Positions 23,933-31,546 of a stretch of DNA of 35,932 nucleotides are shown here, in pieces (the stretch's first letter is position 1; the number at the start of each line of letters is the position of its first letter). Origin of the DNA: Microcaldota archaeon. Its GTDB lineage: Archaea; Micrarchaeota; Micrarchaeia; Micrarchaeales; CABMGC01. The DNA is taken from assembly GCA_021810375.1 (NCBI GenBank), contig JAJZJB010000006.1, forward strand, positions 1 to 35,932. The letters are read 5' to 3'. The translations under genes were made by a program, and so were the position numbers. Under the pieces are notes generated by a model. The model had not been told where the DNA came from and ran no database searches. It worked only from the letters and a program-made list of their open reading frames with translations.

Positions 23933-24023
23933 GTGAAGTATGCAGTGGGAAATTATGCTCTGGTTGGGTTTGTGGGATTTGGGTTCCTTCTATCAGAAAG
24001 AGTCCCACCAATGCATACTTCAC
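23933..24023 (-). repeat. Inverted repeat forming a long leader stem
   Basis: GTGAAGTATGCAGTGGGA at 23933-23950 is complementary to 24003-24023 apart from a 3-nt bulge, giving 12 + 6 base pairs with a 52-nt loop. The loop holds a second GTGGGA (23972-23977), so the single TCCCAC at 24003-24008 could pair with either copy. The transcript from the TATA box at 24043-24057 would start almost at the base of this stem. Confidence 0.75.
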
Positions 24024-24042
24024 TGTATAATATTATGGTTAA

Positions 24043-24057
24043 CCATGTATAAATAGG
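24043..24057 (-). promoter_or_regulatory. TATA box upstream of the small hypothetical gene
   Basis: Minus-strand CCTATTTATACATGG; a start about 25 bases on would fall near 24027. A perfect 12-bp palindrome (ATGGTTAACCAT, 24035-24046) overlaps its edge and could be an operator. Confidence 0.5.
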
Positions 24058-24213
24058 CATTTAGGGCCATATTATGTTTACCCACATACAACCTGCAGAC
24101 AAATGCAATCCAAACTACTAAATATCATATACCCACAGATAATGCAGATTAGATGCTATAATAATTATACCCATATATAATACTGGGGAGCCAGAGTTAC
24201 CCATAATACCTGT
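24058..24213. other. AT-rich gap with four TACCCA-type repeats
   Basis: No gene is visible. The 8-mer TACCCACA/TACCCATA occurs at 24079, 24130, 24168 and 24198 on the plus strand (spacing 51, 38 and 30). This lies directly after the NAD kinase stop on the minus strand, so it may be part of a transcript end or a binding-site cluster. Confidence 0.45.
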
Positions 24214-24981
24214 TCAGAGCTCCTTTACCATTCTGCTGGTTATTATCCTCTCAAGCTTATTCGCCAGGCTCTCCTTGCGCTTCTCGAACCTGACGATCTT
24301 CAGCTCTCTTTCCGAGAGTCTAACGGCTAACTTATCGCCCGGCTTCAGCTCCGCTATCCTCATCCCATCATAATCGAGTATGCCGTTGTACTTTGACAAT
24401 TCTATCTCTATTACCTTGCTTGCGTCTACCACTATCGGATTCCTGTACGGGCCATCAACATTGAGGAAGGTCAGGCAAAATACATCGGGGCTCAGTATCA
24501 GCGGCCCGCCTGCAGACCTATTGTATGCAGTCGACCCCGTCACTCCCGTTATCAGGATTCCGTCGCCGCCCATTATGTACGGATAAATCTCTTCCCGCGA
24601 GCCCTTGCTGACCTGGTAGACCTTGAAGTTGACCTCTCTGTGTATGTTCCTCAGCGTGGCCTCATTCACTGCGTAATACTTCCTGCCTTTGTGCGTTATC
24701 TCTATCTTGTTCTCAAGTTTCTCTATCAGGTACTTCCTGGCCTTGAGATTCTCTACCACAAAGTCTATGTCGTCTAGAGAAAGGTCAGAGTAGAAGCCGC
24801 TGCTGAGCGCCCTTCTGCTCCTTATCGGCAATATCGGCCCATCAAATTCCCGTGCGGCTCTAACAAATGCCCCATCGCCTCCTAACGCCACGCATATCTC
24901 GGCTTTTCCCGACACTTCAAATTCGTTCTTGAGCCTCTCTATCTCGGGGAAGTCTTCAGTAGCAACAATCTTTATTCTCAA
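24214..24981 (-). CDS. nadK: NAD kinase
   Basis: A 255-residue kinase that makes NADP from NAD using ATP. Motifs: VALGGDGAFVRAARE (GGDG), YYAVNEATLRN (NE substrate motif), IMGGDGILITGVTGSTAYNRSAGGP (the second glycine-rich site) and LDYDGMRIAELKPGD. The start is TTG at 24981 behind GGTGAGTGC. It is four bases after the Lpd stop, so it is probably the last gene of the pdh operon, linking NADH production and NADPH supply. It is somewhat short at the N-terminus compared with bacterial forms, as in many archaea. Confidence 0.9.
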   Translation of the reverse strand: MRIKIVATEDFPEIERLKNEFEVSGKAEICVALGGDGAFVRAAREFDGPILPIRSRRALSSGFYSDLSLDDIDFVVENLKARKYLIEKLENKIEITHKGRKYYAVNEATLRNIHREVNFKVYQVSKGSREEIYPYIMGGDGILITGVTGSTAYNRSAGGPLILSPDVFCLTFLNVDGPYRNPIVVDASKVIEIELSKYNGILDYDGMRIAELKPGDKLAVRLSERELKIVRFEKRKESLANKLERIITSRMVKEL

Positions 24982-24985
24982 GCAC

Positions 24986-26359
24986 TCACCGAATAGATTT
25001 TTTCCCGTAGAAGAAATGTATTGGGGCTCCCAATGCGGCTTCCGCTGCCTCCTGCACCGCCTCTGAGAAAGTAGGGTGCGGGTGTATGGTATCCGCTATG
25101 TCCTCAACCGTGGCACCCATCTCTATAGCTAGTGCAGCCTCGCTTATCAGTGCATTCGCGTCCTCCCCGACGATCTCGATACCTCTGACAACGTTATCGC
25201 TGTCGTAAGCTATCTTGACGAATCCGGAAGTCTTGCCAAGAGAGATCGCCCGGCCTATCGCTGTCATGGGGAATTTCGTAATCGATATGCCTTCCCCCTC
25301 TATCGTTCCTGCTATTGCGACTTCAGGGTCGGAGAATATCACTGCTGGTATTACGAGGTTATCGAAGCCCGAGTTCCTCCCTGCAGCTACCTCTGCAGCT
25401 ACCACTCCCTGCCTTATGGCCTTGTGCGCCAACATGGGTTCGCCAGCAACATCCCCTATGGCCAGTATGTTTGGGTCGCTGGTCCTCATACCTGTGTCAA
25501 CCGTGATGAATCCTTTTGCGTCAAGCTTCACCTTCGTCGTCTCGAGGCTAAGCCCTTCGGTATACGGGGTCAGTCCTATCGCTACAACTATGACATCCGC
25601 AGCAACCTCCTCGCCATTGCTCAGCTTAACAGAGTTGCCTGTATGCGATACTGCTTCGGCTCCGGCATGGACCGTTATCCCAAGCTCCTCCATTCTCTTC
25701 TTTATCTCAGCCACGGCGTCCTTGTCGAAGCGCGAGAGTACGTCAGACCTTGCTATTATGTGTACCTTGGTTCCCATCTTCGCATACATGGTTCCTATCT
25801 CTACAGAAACATATCCCGCACCAAGTATTGCCATGGTAACCGGTATGCTGTCTAGCATTAGCGCCTGCTTGTAGTCGATCACATTGCCGCCCAGCTCAAA
25901 TCCCTTCATCTTCGCCGGTACGGATCCTGTTGCTATTATGGCCTTCTTGAAATCTAAGGACGTTCCGTTTGTAAGCTGCACGCTACTTGAAGAAAGGAAT
26001 GTCGCCGCGCCTTTAACCACCTCTATGCCGTTGGACTTACAGAGGAAATTCACTCCGTCCTCAAGCTTCTTCGAGACACCCATGCGCCATCCGTACATCG
26101 TCTTGGCATCAAGCGCTATGCCTGTGACGTTTATCCCCATCTTCTGCGCATTCTGGGCTTCATGGAAAAGATCCGCGATGTGTATAAGCGTTTTGGACGG
26201 TATGCAGGCATAGTTCAGGCAATGGCCCCCCATCTTATCCTTCTCGACAATGGTTACGCTAAGTCCTAGCTCCGCAGCCCTTATTGCAGCAACGTATCCG
26301 CCAACGCCTCCGCCTATCACTGCCAGGTCTACCTCTTCAGGAAGGGATCCCATAACCAT
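24986..26359 (-). CDS. lpdA: Dihydrolipoamide dehydrogenase (E3)
   Basis: A 457-residue flavoenzyme that reoxidises the dihydrolipoyl group and makes NADH. Motifs: FAD-binding VIGGGVGGYVAAIRAAELG, redox disulfide HCLNYACIPSKTLI (C-x4-C), NAD-binding ILGAGYVSVEIGTMYAKMG, FAD ribose-binding ILAIGDVAG, and the interface catalytic HPHPTFSEAVQEA. The ATG at 26359 follows the E2 stop by two bases with GATGAG between; an ATG two codons later is possible. Part of the PDH operon. Confidence 0.95.
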   Translation of the reverse strand: MVMGSLPEEVDLAVIGGGVGGYVAAIRAAELGLSVTIVEKDKMGGHCLNYACIPSKTLIHIADLFHEAQNAQKMGINVTGIALDAKTMYGWRMGVSKKLEDGVNFLCKSNGIEVVKGAATFLSSSSVQLTNGTSLDFKKAIIATGSVPAKMKGFELGGNVIDYKQALMLDSIPVTMAILGAGYVSVEIGTMYAKMGTKVHIIARSDVLSRFDKDAVAEIKKRMEELGITVHAGAEAVSHTGNSVKLSNGEEVAADVIVVAIGLTPYTEGLSLETTKVKLDAKGFITVDTGMRTSDPNILAIGDVAGEPMLAHKAIRQGVVAAEVAAGRNSGFDNLVIPAVIFSDPEVAIAGTIEGEGISITKFPMTAIGRAISLGKTSGFVKIAYDSDNVVRGIEIVGEDANALISEAALAIEMGATVEDIADTIHPHPTFSEAVQEAAEAALGAPIHFFYGKKSIR

Positions 26360-26363
26360 CTCA

Positions 26364-27605
26364 TCAGCCCAGCATCTCCAGGAATTCTGGATCCTCGAGA
26401 TACTTTATCAGCGTATTGCCAAACCTTACTGCATCGGCTCCATCAACAACCCTATGGTCGAACACTAGAGAGAAAGGCAACTGCTTGCCTATCTTGACCT
26501 GATTGCCCTCAACCATCGGCGTGTCCCGTATCAGGTGGACTCCTAGTATGGCAACTTCAGGAGGGTTTATTATTGGCACAGAGAGATACCCGCCGCCCAG
26601 GCTTCCTATATTTGTTATGGTGAAAGTGCTATCTCTCATCTCATCTATCGTTATGGCCTGTTTGTTGAGCTTGTCGCGTAGTTCCGCAAGCTCCTTGGCA
26701 ATCTGAACTATGCTCTTCTTATCCGCATCCCTTATCACCACCACCTTCAGCCCGTCATCGGCCTCCGCAGCGATGCCTATGTTGTAATACTTCTTCAGTA
26801 TCACCTCCTGTTTCTCATGGTCATAGCTGGCGTTGAACCTTGGATTCTCCTTAAGCGCAGCTATAGTCGCCTTTATGATGAAAGGCAGGAATGTTAGTTT
26901 GATACCCAGCCTCTCGGCATTGGGCTTCTCCCTCTTCAATATGCCGTACAGGTGGGTTGCGTTTATCAGGTCCATATGCGCTGCGCTAGGTATCGAAAGG
27001 GCAATCTCCATGTTCCTTGCTATGGCCTTGCGTGTCATGGAGAGCGGAACGCGTTCTACATCACCTCCATGTTTCTCCTCAAGGACCTCGGAGAATTTCG
27101 GTGCCGCTTTCTGTTGCTGCACCTGCTGCTTCTTTGCCATGTAGCTCCTGACGTCGTTTTCAAGTATCCTGCCGTTTGGTCCTGTGCCGGTTACCTGAGA
27201 AAGGTCAATCCCCAGCTCCCTTGCCAGATGCCTTACAGAAGGCGTGGCAAATGCCTCCCCCTGCTGTGGAACTGCAACGCGCTGCGATGTCACTGGCGCT
27301 TGCATTGATGATTCCCTATTCTCCTGCTGCTGCACCTGCTGTGCAGGCTGCATTGAAGTATTCTGTAATTCGGAGAGCTCGCCTACGTATGCTAATATAT
27401 CGCCGACCTTTACTATCGAGTCTTCCTTTGCAACCAGCTTTGCAACCCCGCTTATTGGCGCGGGTATATTGACAACTGCTTTATCAGTCTCTATCTGCAC
27501 CAGTGGCTGGTCCTCGTTCACCTGCTGCCCATCTTTGACAAGCCATTTCCTGAGATGCCCCTCTGTTATGCCCTCTCCAACGTCTACGAATTTGAGCGTT
27601 TTCAT
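26364..27605 (-). CDS. pdhC: Dihydrolipoamide acyltransferase (E2)
   Basis: A 413-residue core of the complex. An N-terminal lipoyl domain (lipoyl Lys about residue 42 in ETDKAVVNIPAP) is followed by a Gln-rich linker, a peripheral subunit-binding domain (ATPSVRHLARELGIDLSQV, GPNGRILENDV), a second Gln-rich linker and the catalytic domain ending in FDHRVVDGADAVRF, with the active-site His and Asp. One lipoyl domain is typical of archaeal and Gram-positive types. The order E1alpha-E1beta-E2-E3 confirms the role; the E2 family alone does not distinguish pyruvate from branched-chain substrates. Confidence 0.93.
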   Translation of the reverse strand: MKTLKFVDVGEGITEGHLRKWLVKDGQQVNEDQPLVQIETDKAVVNIPAPISGVAKLVAKEDSIVKVGDILAYVGELSELQNTSMQPAQQVQQQENRESSMQAPVTSQRVAVPQQGEAFATPSVRHLARELGIDLSQVTGTGPNGRILENDVRSYMAKKQQVQQQKAAPKFSEVLEEKHGGDVERVPLSMTRKAIARNMEIALSIPSAAHMDLINATHLYGILKREKPNAERLGIKLTFLPFIIKATIAALKENPRFNASYDHEKQEVILKKYYNIGIAAEADDGLKVVVIRDADKKSIVQIAKELAELRDKLNKQAITIDEMRDSTFTITNIGSLGGGYLSVPIINPPEVAILGVHLIRDTPMVEGNQVKIGKQLPFSLVFDHRVVDGADAVRFGNTLIKYLEDPEFLEMLG

Positions 27606-27607
27606 GT

Positions 27608-28576
27608 TTATGCCTCCATTACCTTGTCTATCGCCTGCGATACCTTCAGCGCATTCGGCACATAGAATTTCTCGTATCCGGGGAACGGGTACGGCATGCT
27701 CGGAGATCCGACCCTGACTATGGGCGCATCGAGCTCAAAGATCGCCTTCTCCGCGATCCTTGCAGAAATCTCTGCTCCTACGCCGAAGCTCAGCGAGGCC
27801 TCGTGCGCTATTACTACCCTTCCTGTCTTCTTCACGCTTGCAAGTATTGCATCCTCATCAAGAGGATTTATGGTCCTAAGGTCTATTATCTCCGCATCAA
27901 GATTCTTCTTGGCAACGACATCTTTAACTACGGGAACCATTGTGCCGTATGTTACTATTGTAAGGGCGCTTCCTTCCCTCACTACGCTTGCCTTTCCTAT
28001 AGGCACTTCATATGCCTCGTCCGGCACCTCCTGTTTGAAGAGCCGGTAAAGCTTCGTAGGCTCTAGGAATATCACCGGGTCGTTCATGCGAAGCGCCTTT
28101 ATCATAAGTCCCTTCGCATCGTATGGCGTTGACGGTTCAACAACAATCAAGCCGCCCATGTGTGCATAATACGTCTCCGGGCTCTCCGAATGGTGCTCCA
28201 AAGTCCTTACGCCTCCGCTTACCGGGGTCCTGACCACCATGGGGAGCTGTATCGTCGACCGTGACCTGCTTCTATACCGAGCTGCGTGGTTGACGAGTTG
28301 AGAGAAACCGAGGAACATGAATCCCGCAAATTGTGCTTCGGGTACCGGGTGCAGCCCTCCTATTGCCATTCCTATTGCAGTGCCCATTATGCCAGACTCT
28401 GCAAGCGGCGTATCGATAACCCTCTTTTCCCCAAACTTGTCCATGAGCCCGTCCGTGACCCTGAAGACTCCGCCGTCCCTGCCTATATCCTCCCCTAGGA
28501 GCACAACATTCTCATTCTCACGCATTCCCAGTTCTAAGGCGCTATTAAGCGCCGTTACCATATTGATTTGCATCAT
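27608..28576 (-). CDS. pdhB: Pyruvate/2-oxoacid dehydrogenase E1 beta
   Basis: A 322-residue transketolase-type subunit. Motifs: VVLLGEDIGRDGGVFRVTDGL, VIDTPLAESGIMGTAIGMAI, the conserved EHHSESPETYYAHMGGL and EASLSFGVGAEISARIAEK. It pairs with E1alpha to bind thiamine diphosphate and decarboxylate the 2-oxoacid. It overlaps the E1alpha stop and sits two bases from E2. Substrate (pyruvate or branched chain) is not settled by sequence. Confidence 0.93.
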   Translation of the reverse strand: MMQINMVTALNSALELGMRENENVVLLGEDIGRDGGVFRVTDGLMDKFGEKRVIDTPLAESGIMGTAIGMAIGGLHPVPEAQFAGFMFLGFSQLVNHAARYRSRSRSTIQLPMVVRTPVSGGVRTLEHHSESPETYYAHMGGLIVVEPSTPYDAKGLMIKALRMNDPVIFLEPTKLYRLFKQEVPDEAYEVPIGKASVVREGSALTIVTYGTMVPVVKDVVAKKNLDAEIIDLRTINPLDEDAILASVKKTGRVVIAHEASLSFGVGAEISARIAEKAIFELDAPIVRVGSPSMPYPFPGYEKFYVPNALKVSQAIDKVMEA

Positions 28577-29673
28577 TCCCCACCCTCTTCTCCCTGCCAG
28601 AAGTTATTCTTCAATGCGTCGTCAAGTTCGTTCTGCAAGACCTGCGGCACAAAGCTATATACGTGTTTGAACATGACTGTCGGATCTTCCTTGAATTGCT
28701 CTGCCTTCTCAACCGCAGCGTCTATTGCTTTTGCATGCTCATCCAGTGTCTTCTTATCGAGCTCATCATTCCATAATCCCTTCGCCTCCAGATACTTCCT
28801 TATGCGCAGTATGGGATCCCTGGCCTTCCATATCTCAACATCTGCATCAGGTCTATATTTTGTCGGATCGTCAGCCGTTGTATGTATGCCCATCCTGTAC
28901 GTCATGCACTCGATTACTGTGGGCCCGTACTTTGCGTTCTCTATTGCCTCTTTTGTAGCCTTATAGACTGCAACAACGTCATTCCCGTCTACCTGTACGC
29001 ACGGTATTCCTGCAGCGAATGCCTTCTGGGCAAGGGTCTGCGATGCAGTCTGGTTCTTCCTTGGCACTGATATGGCCCATTCATTGTTCTCTATTATAAT
29101 AACGAGCGGAGCCCTCCATACTCCTGCAAAATTCATGGCCTCGTAGAAATCGCCCTCTGAGGTTCCCCCATCTCCTACATAAGCTACAACAACGGCATCC
29201 TTGCCTGCATACCTCTGTGCGAATGCGAGCCCTGCAGCATGCGGCATCTGCGTGGCAACCGGTACAGCTATCGGAGTGCCGCCTACATTCTTGGGATAGG
29301 CATTTCCTTCCTCGTATCCTCTCCAGTATATGAACATGTACTCAAGAGGTATGCCCCTCACAATGTACACGCCGTGCTGCCTGAATGCGGGAACAAAAAG
29401 GTCATCCTTTCTCATTGCGCTTGCGCTTCCTATCTGTGTTGCCTCCTCCCCCAGCAGCGGGGCATACGTTACTGCCCTGCCCTGCCTCTGCAGGCTCAGC
29501 ACCTTTGCATCAAATGCCCTGGCGTAGAGCATGTTCTTGTACATCTCCGCTATCTTTGCATCATCTATGTCATTTGGGAAACGTGCAGGGTCTGCATTCC
29601 CATTCTCATCTATTACCTGCAGATACTTTACCTCTCCGCTGAATACGCTGGTTTCCAGAATAAACACCTGCAA
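28573..29673 (-). CDS. pdhA: Pyruvate/2-oxoacid dehydrogenase E1 alpha
   Basis: A roughly 366-residue subunit. The thiamine diphosphate motif is visible as GDGGTSEGDFYEAMNFAGVWRAPL followed by IENNEWAIS; RQGRAVTYAPLLGEEATQIG, YRMGIHTTADDPTKYR and the phospho-loop-like region also match. The frame opens at TTG 29673; a GTG at 29667 is possible. The start is uncertain. Only 28 bases separate it from the pentapeptide-repeat gene upstream, so co-transcription is possible; ACATAAATC at 29677-29685 (minus GATTTATGT) is a weak TATA candidate. First gene of the PDH operon. Confidence 0.92.
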   Translation of the reverse strand: MQVFILETSVFSGEVKYLQVIDENGNADPARFPNDIDDAKIAEMYKNMLYARAFDAKVLSLQRQGRAVTYAPLLGEEATQIGSASAMRKDDLFVPAFRQHGVYIVRGIPLEYMFIYWRGYEEGNAYPKNVGGTPIAVPVATQMPHAAGLAFAQRYAGKDAVVVAYVGDGGTSEGDFYEAMNFAGVWRAPLVIIIENNEWAISVPRKNQTASQTLAQKAFAAGIPCVQVDGNDVVAVYKATKEAIENAKYGPTVIECMTYRMGIHTTADDPTKYRPDADVEIWKARDPILRIRKYLEAKGLWNDELDKKTLDEHAKAIDAAVEKAEQFKEDPTVMFKHVYSFVPQVLQNELDDALKNNFWQGEEGGE

Positions 29674-29701
29674 CTAAACATAAATCAAAAGAATTATTAT
29701 A

Positions 29702-30397
29702 CTAAGTACTATCTGCATTTATTCCGAGCACGCTGAGTTTCTTCACGCCTTGCTCTCTGTCTGGCATTTCGCTGCCCCGTCTTACAACTCCTGTCGCTAC
29801 AAGCAGGTCGTTGATCATGCTTCTGCTAGCCCTAACCCCGACCATGTTTGCCCCGAAAAGATCGGTCCCGTAGAGTTTCGCACCACGGATGTCAGCTCCT
29901 TTGAGGTCCGCACCCCTAATGTATGCCCCCCTAAGGTCCGCAAGCCTCAAGTCTGCGCCACGCAAGAAAGCGCCCCACATATACGCATCTGTAGCAACAG
30001 CCCTGAACAGTTTCGCATAGCCCAGGTAAGCGCCGCTCAAGTTGGCGCCTTTTAGGTCCGCATTTCTGATGTCTGCGTAACCCAGGTTCGCGCCGCCAAG
30101 GTTGGCAGTCTCAAGGTCTGCGTGCGCAAGCCTCGCATAGCCCAGGTCTGCTCCTCCCATGTTCACACCCCTTAAGTATGCCTTTTCCATTGTGCATTCC
30201 CCAAGGTCTGCCCCTCCCAGGTTTGCCCCCTTCATCCTTATGCCATTAAGGTTTGCATGCCTGAGCCTGGCCCCTCCCATGGCTGATCCGCCAAGGTCAT
30301 ATGCTATACTCTTGAGGTCCTTCCTAAGCGCCATCATGCCCCTGCCTGTTGCGTATGTACCTGCCATAATATTCTTGACAACGTCATTCTTGTCCAT
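29702..30397 (-). CDS. Pentapeptide-repeat protein
   Basis: A 231-residue protein with about 30 tandem pentapeptides of the A(D/N)LxG type (NLNGIRMKGANLGGADLG, GADLKGADIRGAKLYGTDL), predicted to fold as a right-handed quadrilateral beta-helix. Near the N-terminus (residues 1-35) and C-terminus (~190-231, RSMINDLLVATGVVRRGSEM) are short helical caps. It is glycine-rich inside the coils. Such proteins include DNA mimics that protect gyrase, but the family is broad and I cannot assign a target. It stands next to the pdh operon on the same strand and diverges from a nucleotidyltransferase. Confidence 0.85.
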   Translation of the reverse strand: MDKNDVVKNIMAGTYATGRGMMALRKDLKSIAYDLGGSAMGGARLRHANLNGIRMKGANLGGADLGECTMEKAYLRGVNMGGADLGYARLAHADLETANLGGANLGYADIRNADLKGANLSGAYLGYAKLFRAVATDAYMWGAFLRGADLRLADLRGAYIRGADLKGADIRGAKLYGTDLFGANMVGVRASRSMINDLLVATGVVRRGSEMPDREQGVKKLSVLGINADST

Positions 30398-30429
30398 GCA
30401 ATTCCAAGGAAAGCCGAAGCACCCAACAC

Positions 30430-30441
30430 TATTTAAATAAC
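30430..30441 (-). promoter_or_regulatory. TATA box for the pentapeptide-repeat gene
   Basis: Minus-strand GTTATTTAAATA, 33-44 bases before the ATG at 30397. Confidence 0.5.
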
Positions 30442-30447
30442 CCGGAT

Positions 30448-30459
30448 GTTATAAATAGC
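30448..30459 (+). promoter_or_regulatory. TATA box for the nucleotidyltransferase gene
   Basis: GTTATAAATAGC, 36-47 bases before the ATG at 30495. The two divergent TATA boxes are only about six bases apart, so one bound regulator could affect both genes. Confidence 0.5.
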
Positions 30460-30494
30460 TAATTCTACAGGAAGGCAGCAGGTCAGATGTATAA

Positions 30495-31229
30495 ATGGAC
30501 GCTTTGATATTGTGTGGAGGATTTGCAACCAGGCTTGAGCCGATAACGCTATTCGTGCCAAAGCCCCTGCTCCCCATACGCGGCAGGCCGATACTTGACT
30601 ATATCCTCGAGAATGTGGCAAGAAACGGGGTAAACCGCATAGTCGTTTCTACCAACAGGAAGTTTGCCGATCAATTCACATACTGGAAGACGCACAGGGA
30701 GAACAACGGGTTAAACCGCCAGATAGAAATGGTGATAGAGCCATCAATGCACAACGGCGAGAAGTTCGGCGCAATTCGCGGCATACAATACGCAATAGAA
30801 AAGTCAAGGTTTAGCGATGCTCTGATAGTGATAGCCGGGGACAACTTCTACGATTTCGACCTTTCCGCCCTCATCGCCCGGTTCGAAGAGACAAAGAAGC
30901 CAACAATAGCCGTATTCGACATCGGCTCTATCGAAGAGGCAAAGAGGTTCGGCGTTGTAAGCATGAAGGGAAACAGGATTGTCGACTTCCAGGAAAAGCC
31001 CGAATCGCCTAAGTCCACCCTGATAAGCACTGGAATATACGTATTTCCCGGCAAGACGCTTGCCAAGTACAAGGAGTACCTGGCCGACAAGAACAATCCG
31101 GATGCGCCGGGCTATTTCCTGCAGTGGCTGATCAAAAGAACAGAGCTCGAAGCAGTAGTCTACAAGGGCAAGTGGTTTGACGTAGGTACTATAGAGACTT
31201 ACAAGAAGGTCTTCGACATGCATCTCTGA
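30495..31229 (+). CDS. NDP-sugar pyrophosphorylase-type nucleotidyltransferase
   Basis: A 244-residue NTP_transferase enzyme that would make NDP-sugars. The start MDALILCGGFATRLEPITLFVPKPLLPIRGRPILDY is the signature LxGGxGTRLxPxTxxxPKPLxPV, here with Phe-Ala for Gly. VIAGDNFYDFDL is the metal-binding Asp region; FGVV...IVDFQEKPESP and DVGTIETYKK follow the glucose-1-phosphate thymidylyl/uridylyltransferase pattern. It lacks the left-handed beta-helix domain of GlmU-like enzymes. It likely feeds glycosylation of surface proteins such as the N-glycosylation-site-rich ones here; this link is inference. Confidence 0.88.
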   Translation: MDALILCGGFATRLEPITLFVPKPLLPIRGRPILDYILENVARNGVNRIVVSTNRKFADQFTYWKTHRENNGLNRQIEMVIEPSMHNGEKFGAIRGIQYAIEKSRFSDALIVIAGDNFYDFDLSALIARFEETKKPTIAVFDIGSIEEAKRFGVVSMKGNRIVDFQEKPESPKSTLISTGIYVFPGKTLAKYKEYLADKNNPDAPGYFLQWLIKRTELEAVVYKGKWFDVGTIETYKKVFDMHL

Positions 31230-31235
31230 TCCTAG

Positions 31236-31249
31236 AATAAATAAATAAA
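31236..31249 (+). promoter_or_regulatory. TATA box for the 90-aa unknown gene
   Basis: GAATAAATAAATAG precedes the ATG at 31274 by about 25-38 bases; the leader would be under 10 nt. Confidence 0.4.
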
Positions 31250-31273
31250 TAGCACTGCATTAAAGCTATATTG

Positions 31274-31546
31274 ATGTCGTTTACATTTGCCTCAAGGCAG
31301 CGAACCGGTGAGCAAAAGGCAATGCTCGCTGCAGCTGAGAAGCTAAGCCCAGAGCTGTACAAGCTGCCTGGCGTAATGACTGTTGGGGTCCTGATGTCTG
31401 ATAACCCCTGCAAGCTCATAGTAAGGATAAAGCATGTATGGAAGAACCCCGAGGTGCTGGAAAAGATCAGGGAAACACTAAAGCAAACCGGTCTGCCTTA
31501 CGTGATACAGGACGTGAGCAAAATAGACGCGAAGAAAAGGATCTAG
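31274..31546 (+). CDS. Small hypothetical protein with a beta-alpha-beta pattern
   Basis: A 90-residue protein I cannot name. The alternating pattern (LYKLPGVMTVGVLMSDNPCKLIVRIKHV, then a helix, then TGLPYVIQDVSKID) suggests a small ferredoxin-like beta-alpha-beta unit. It has one cysteine, no membrane segment, and a basic C-terminus. The start at ATG 31274 is preferred over TTG 31271. Its TAG stop and the stop of the M20 gene share the 4-base CTAG, so the two genes overlap tail to tail. Confidence 0.65.
   Translation: MSFTFASRQRTGEQKAMLAAAEKLSPELYKLPGVMTVGVLMSDNPCKLIVRIKHVWKNPEVLEKIRETLKQTGLPYVIQDVSKIDAKKRI

Noticed and set aside
23951-24002. Possible G-quadruplex in the inverted-repeat loop (plus strand)
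   Set aside because: Only three GGG runs and one GG are close together, so at best a weak two-layer form; the predicted transcript is from the other strand and C-rich.
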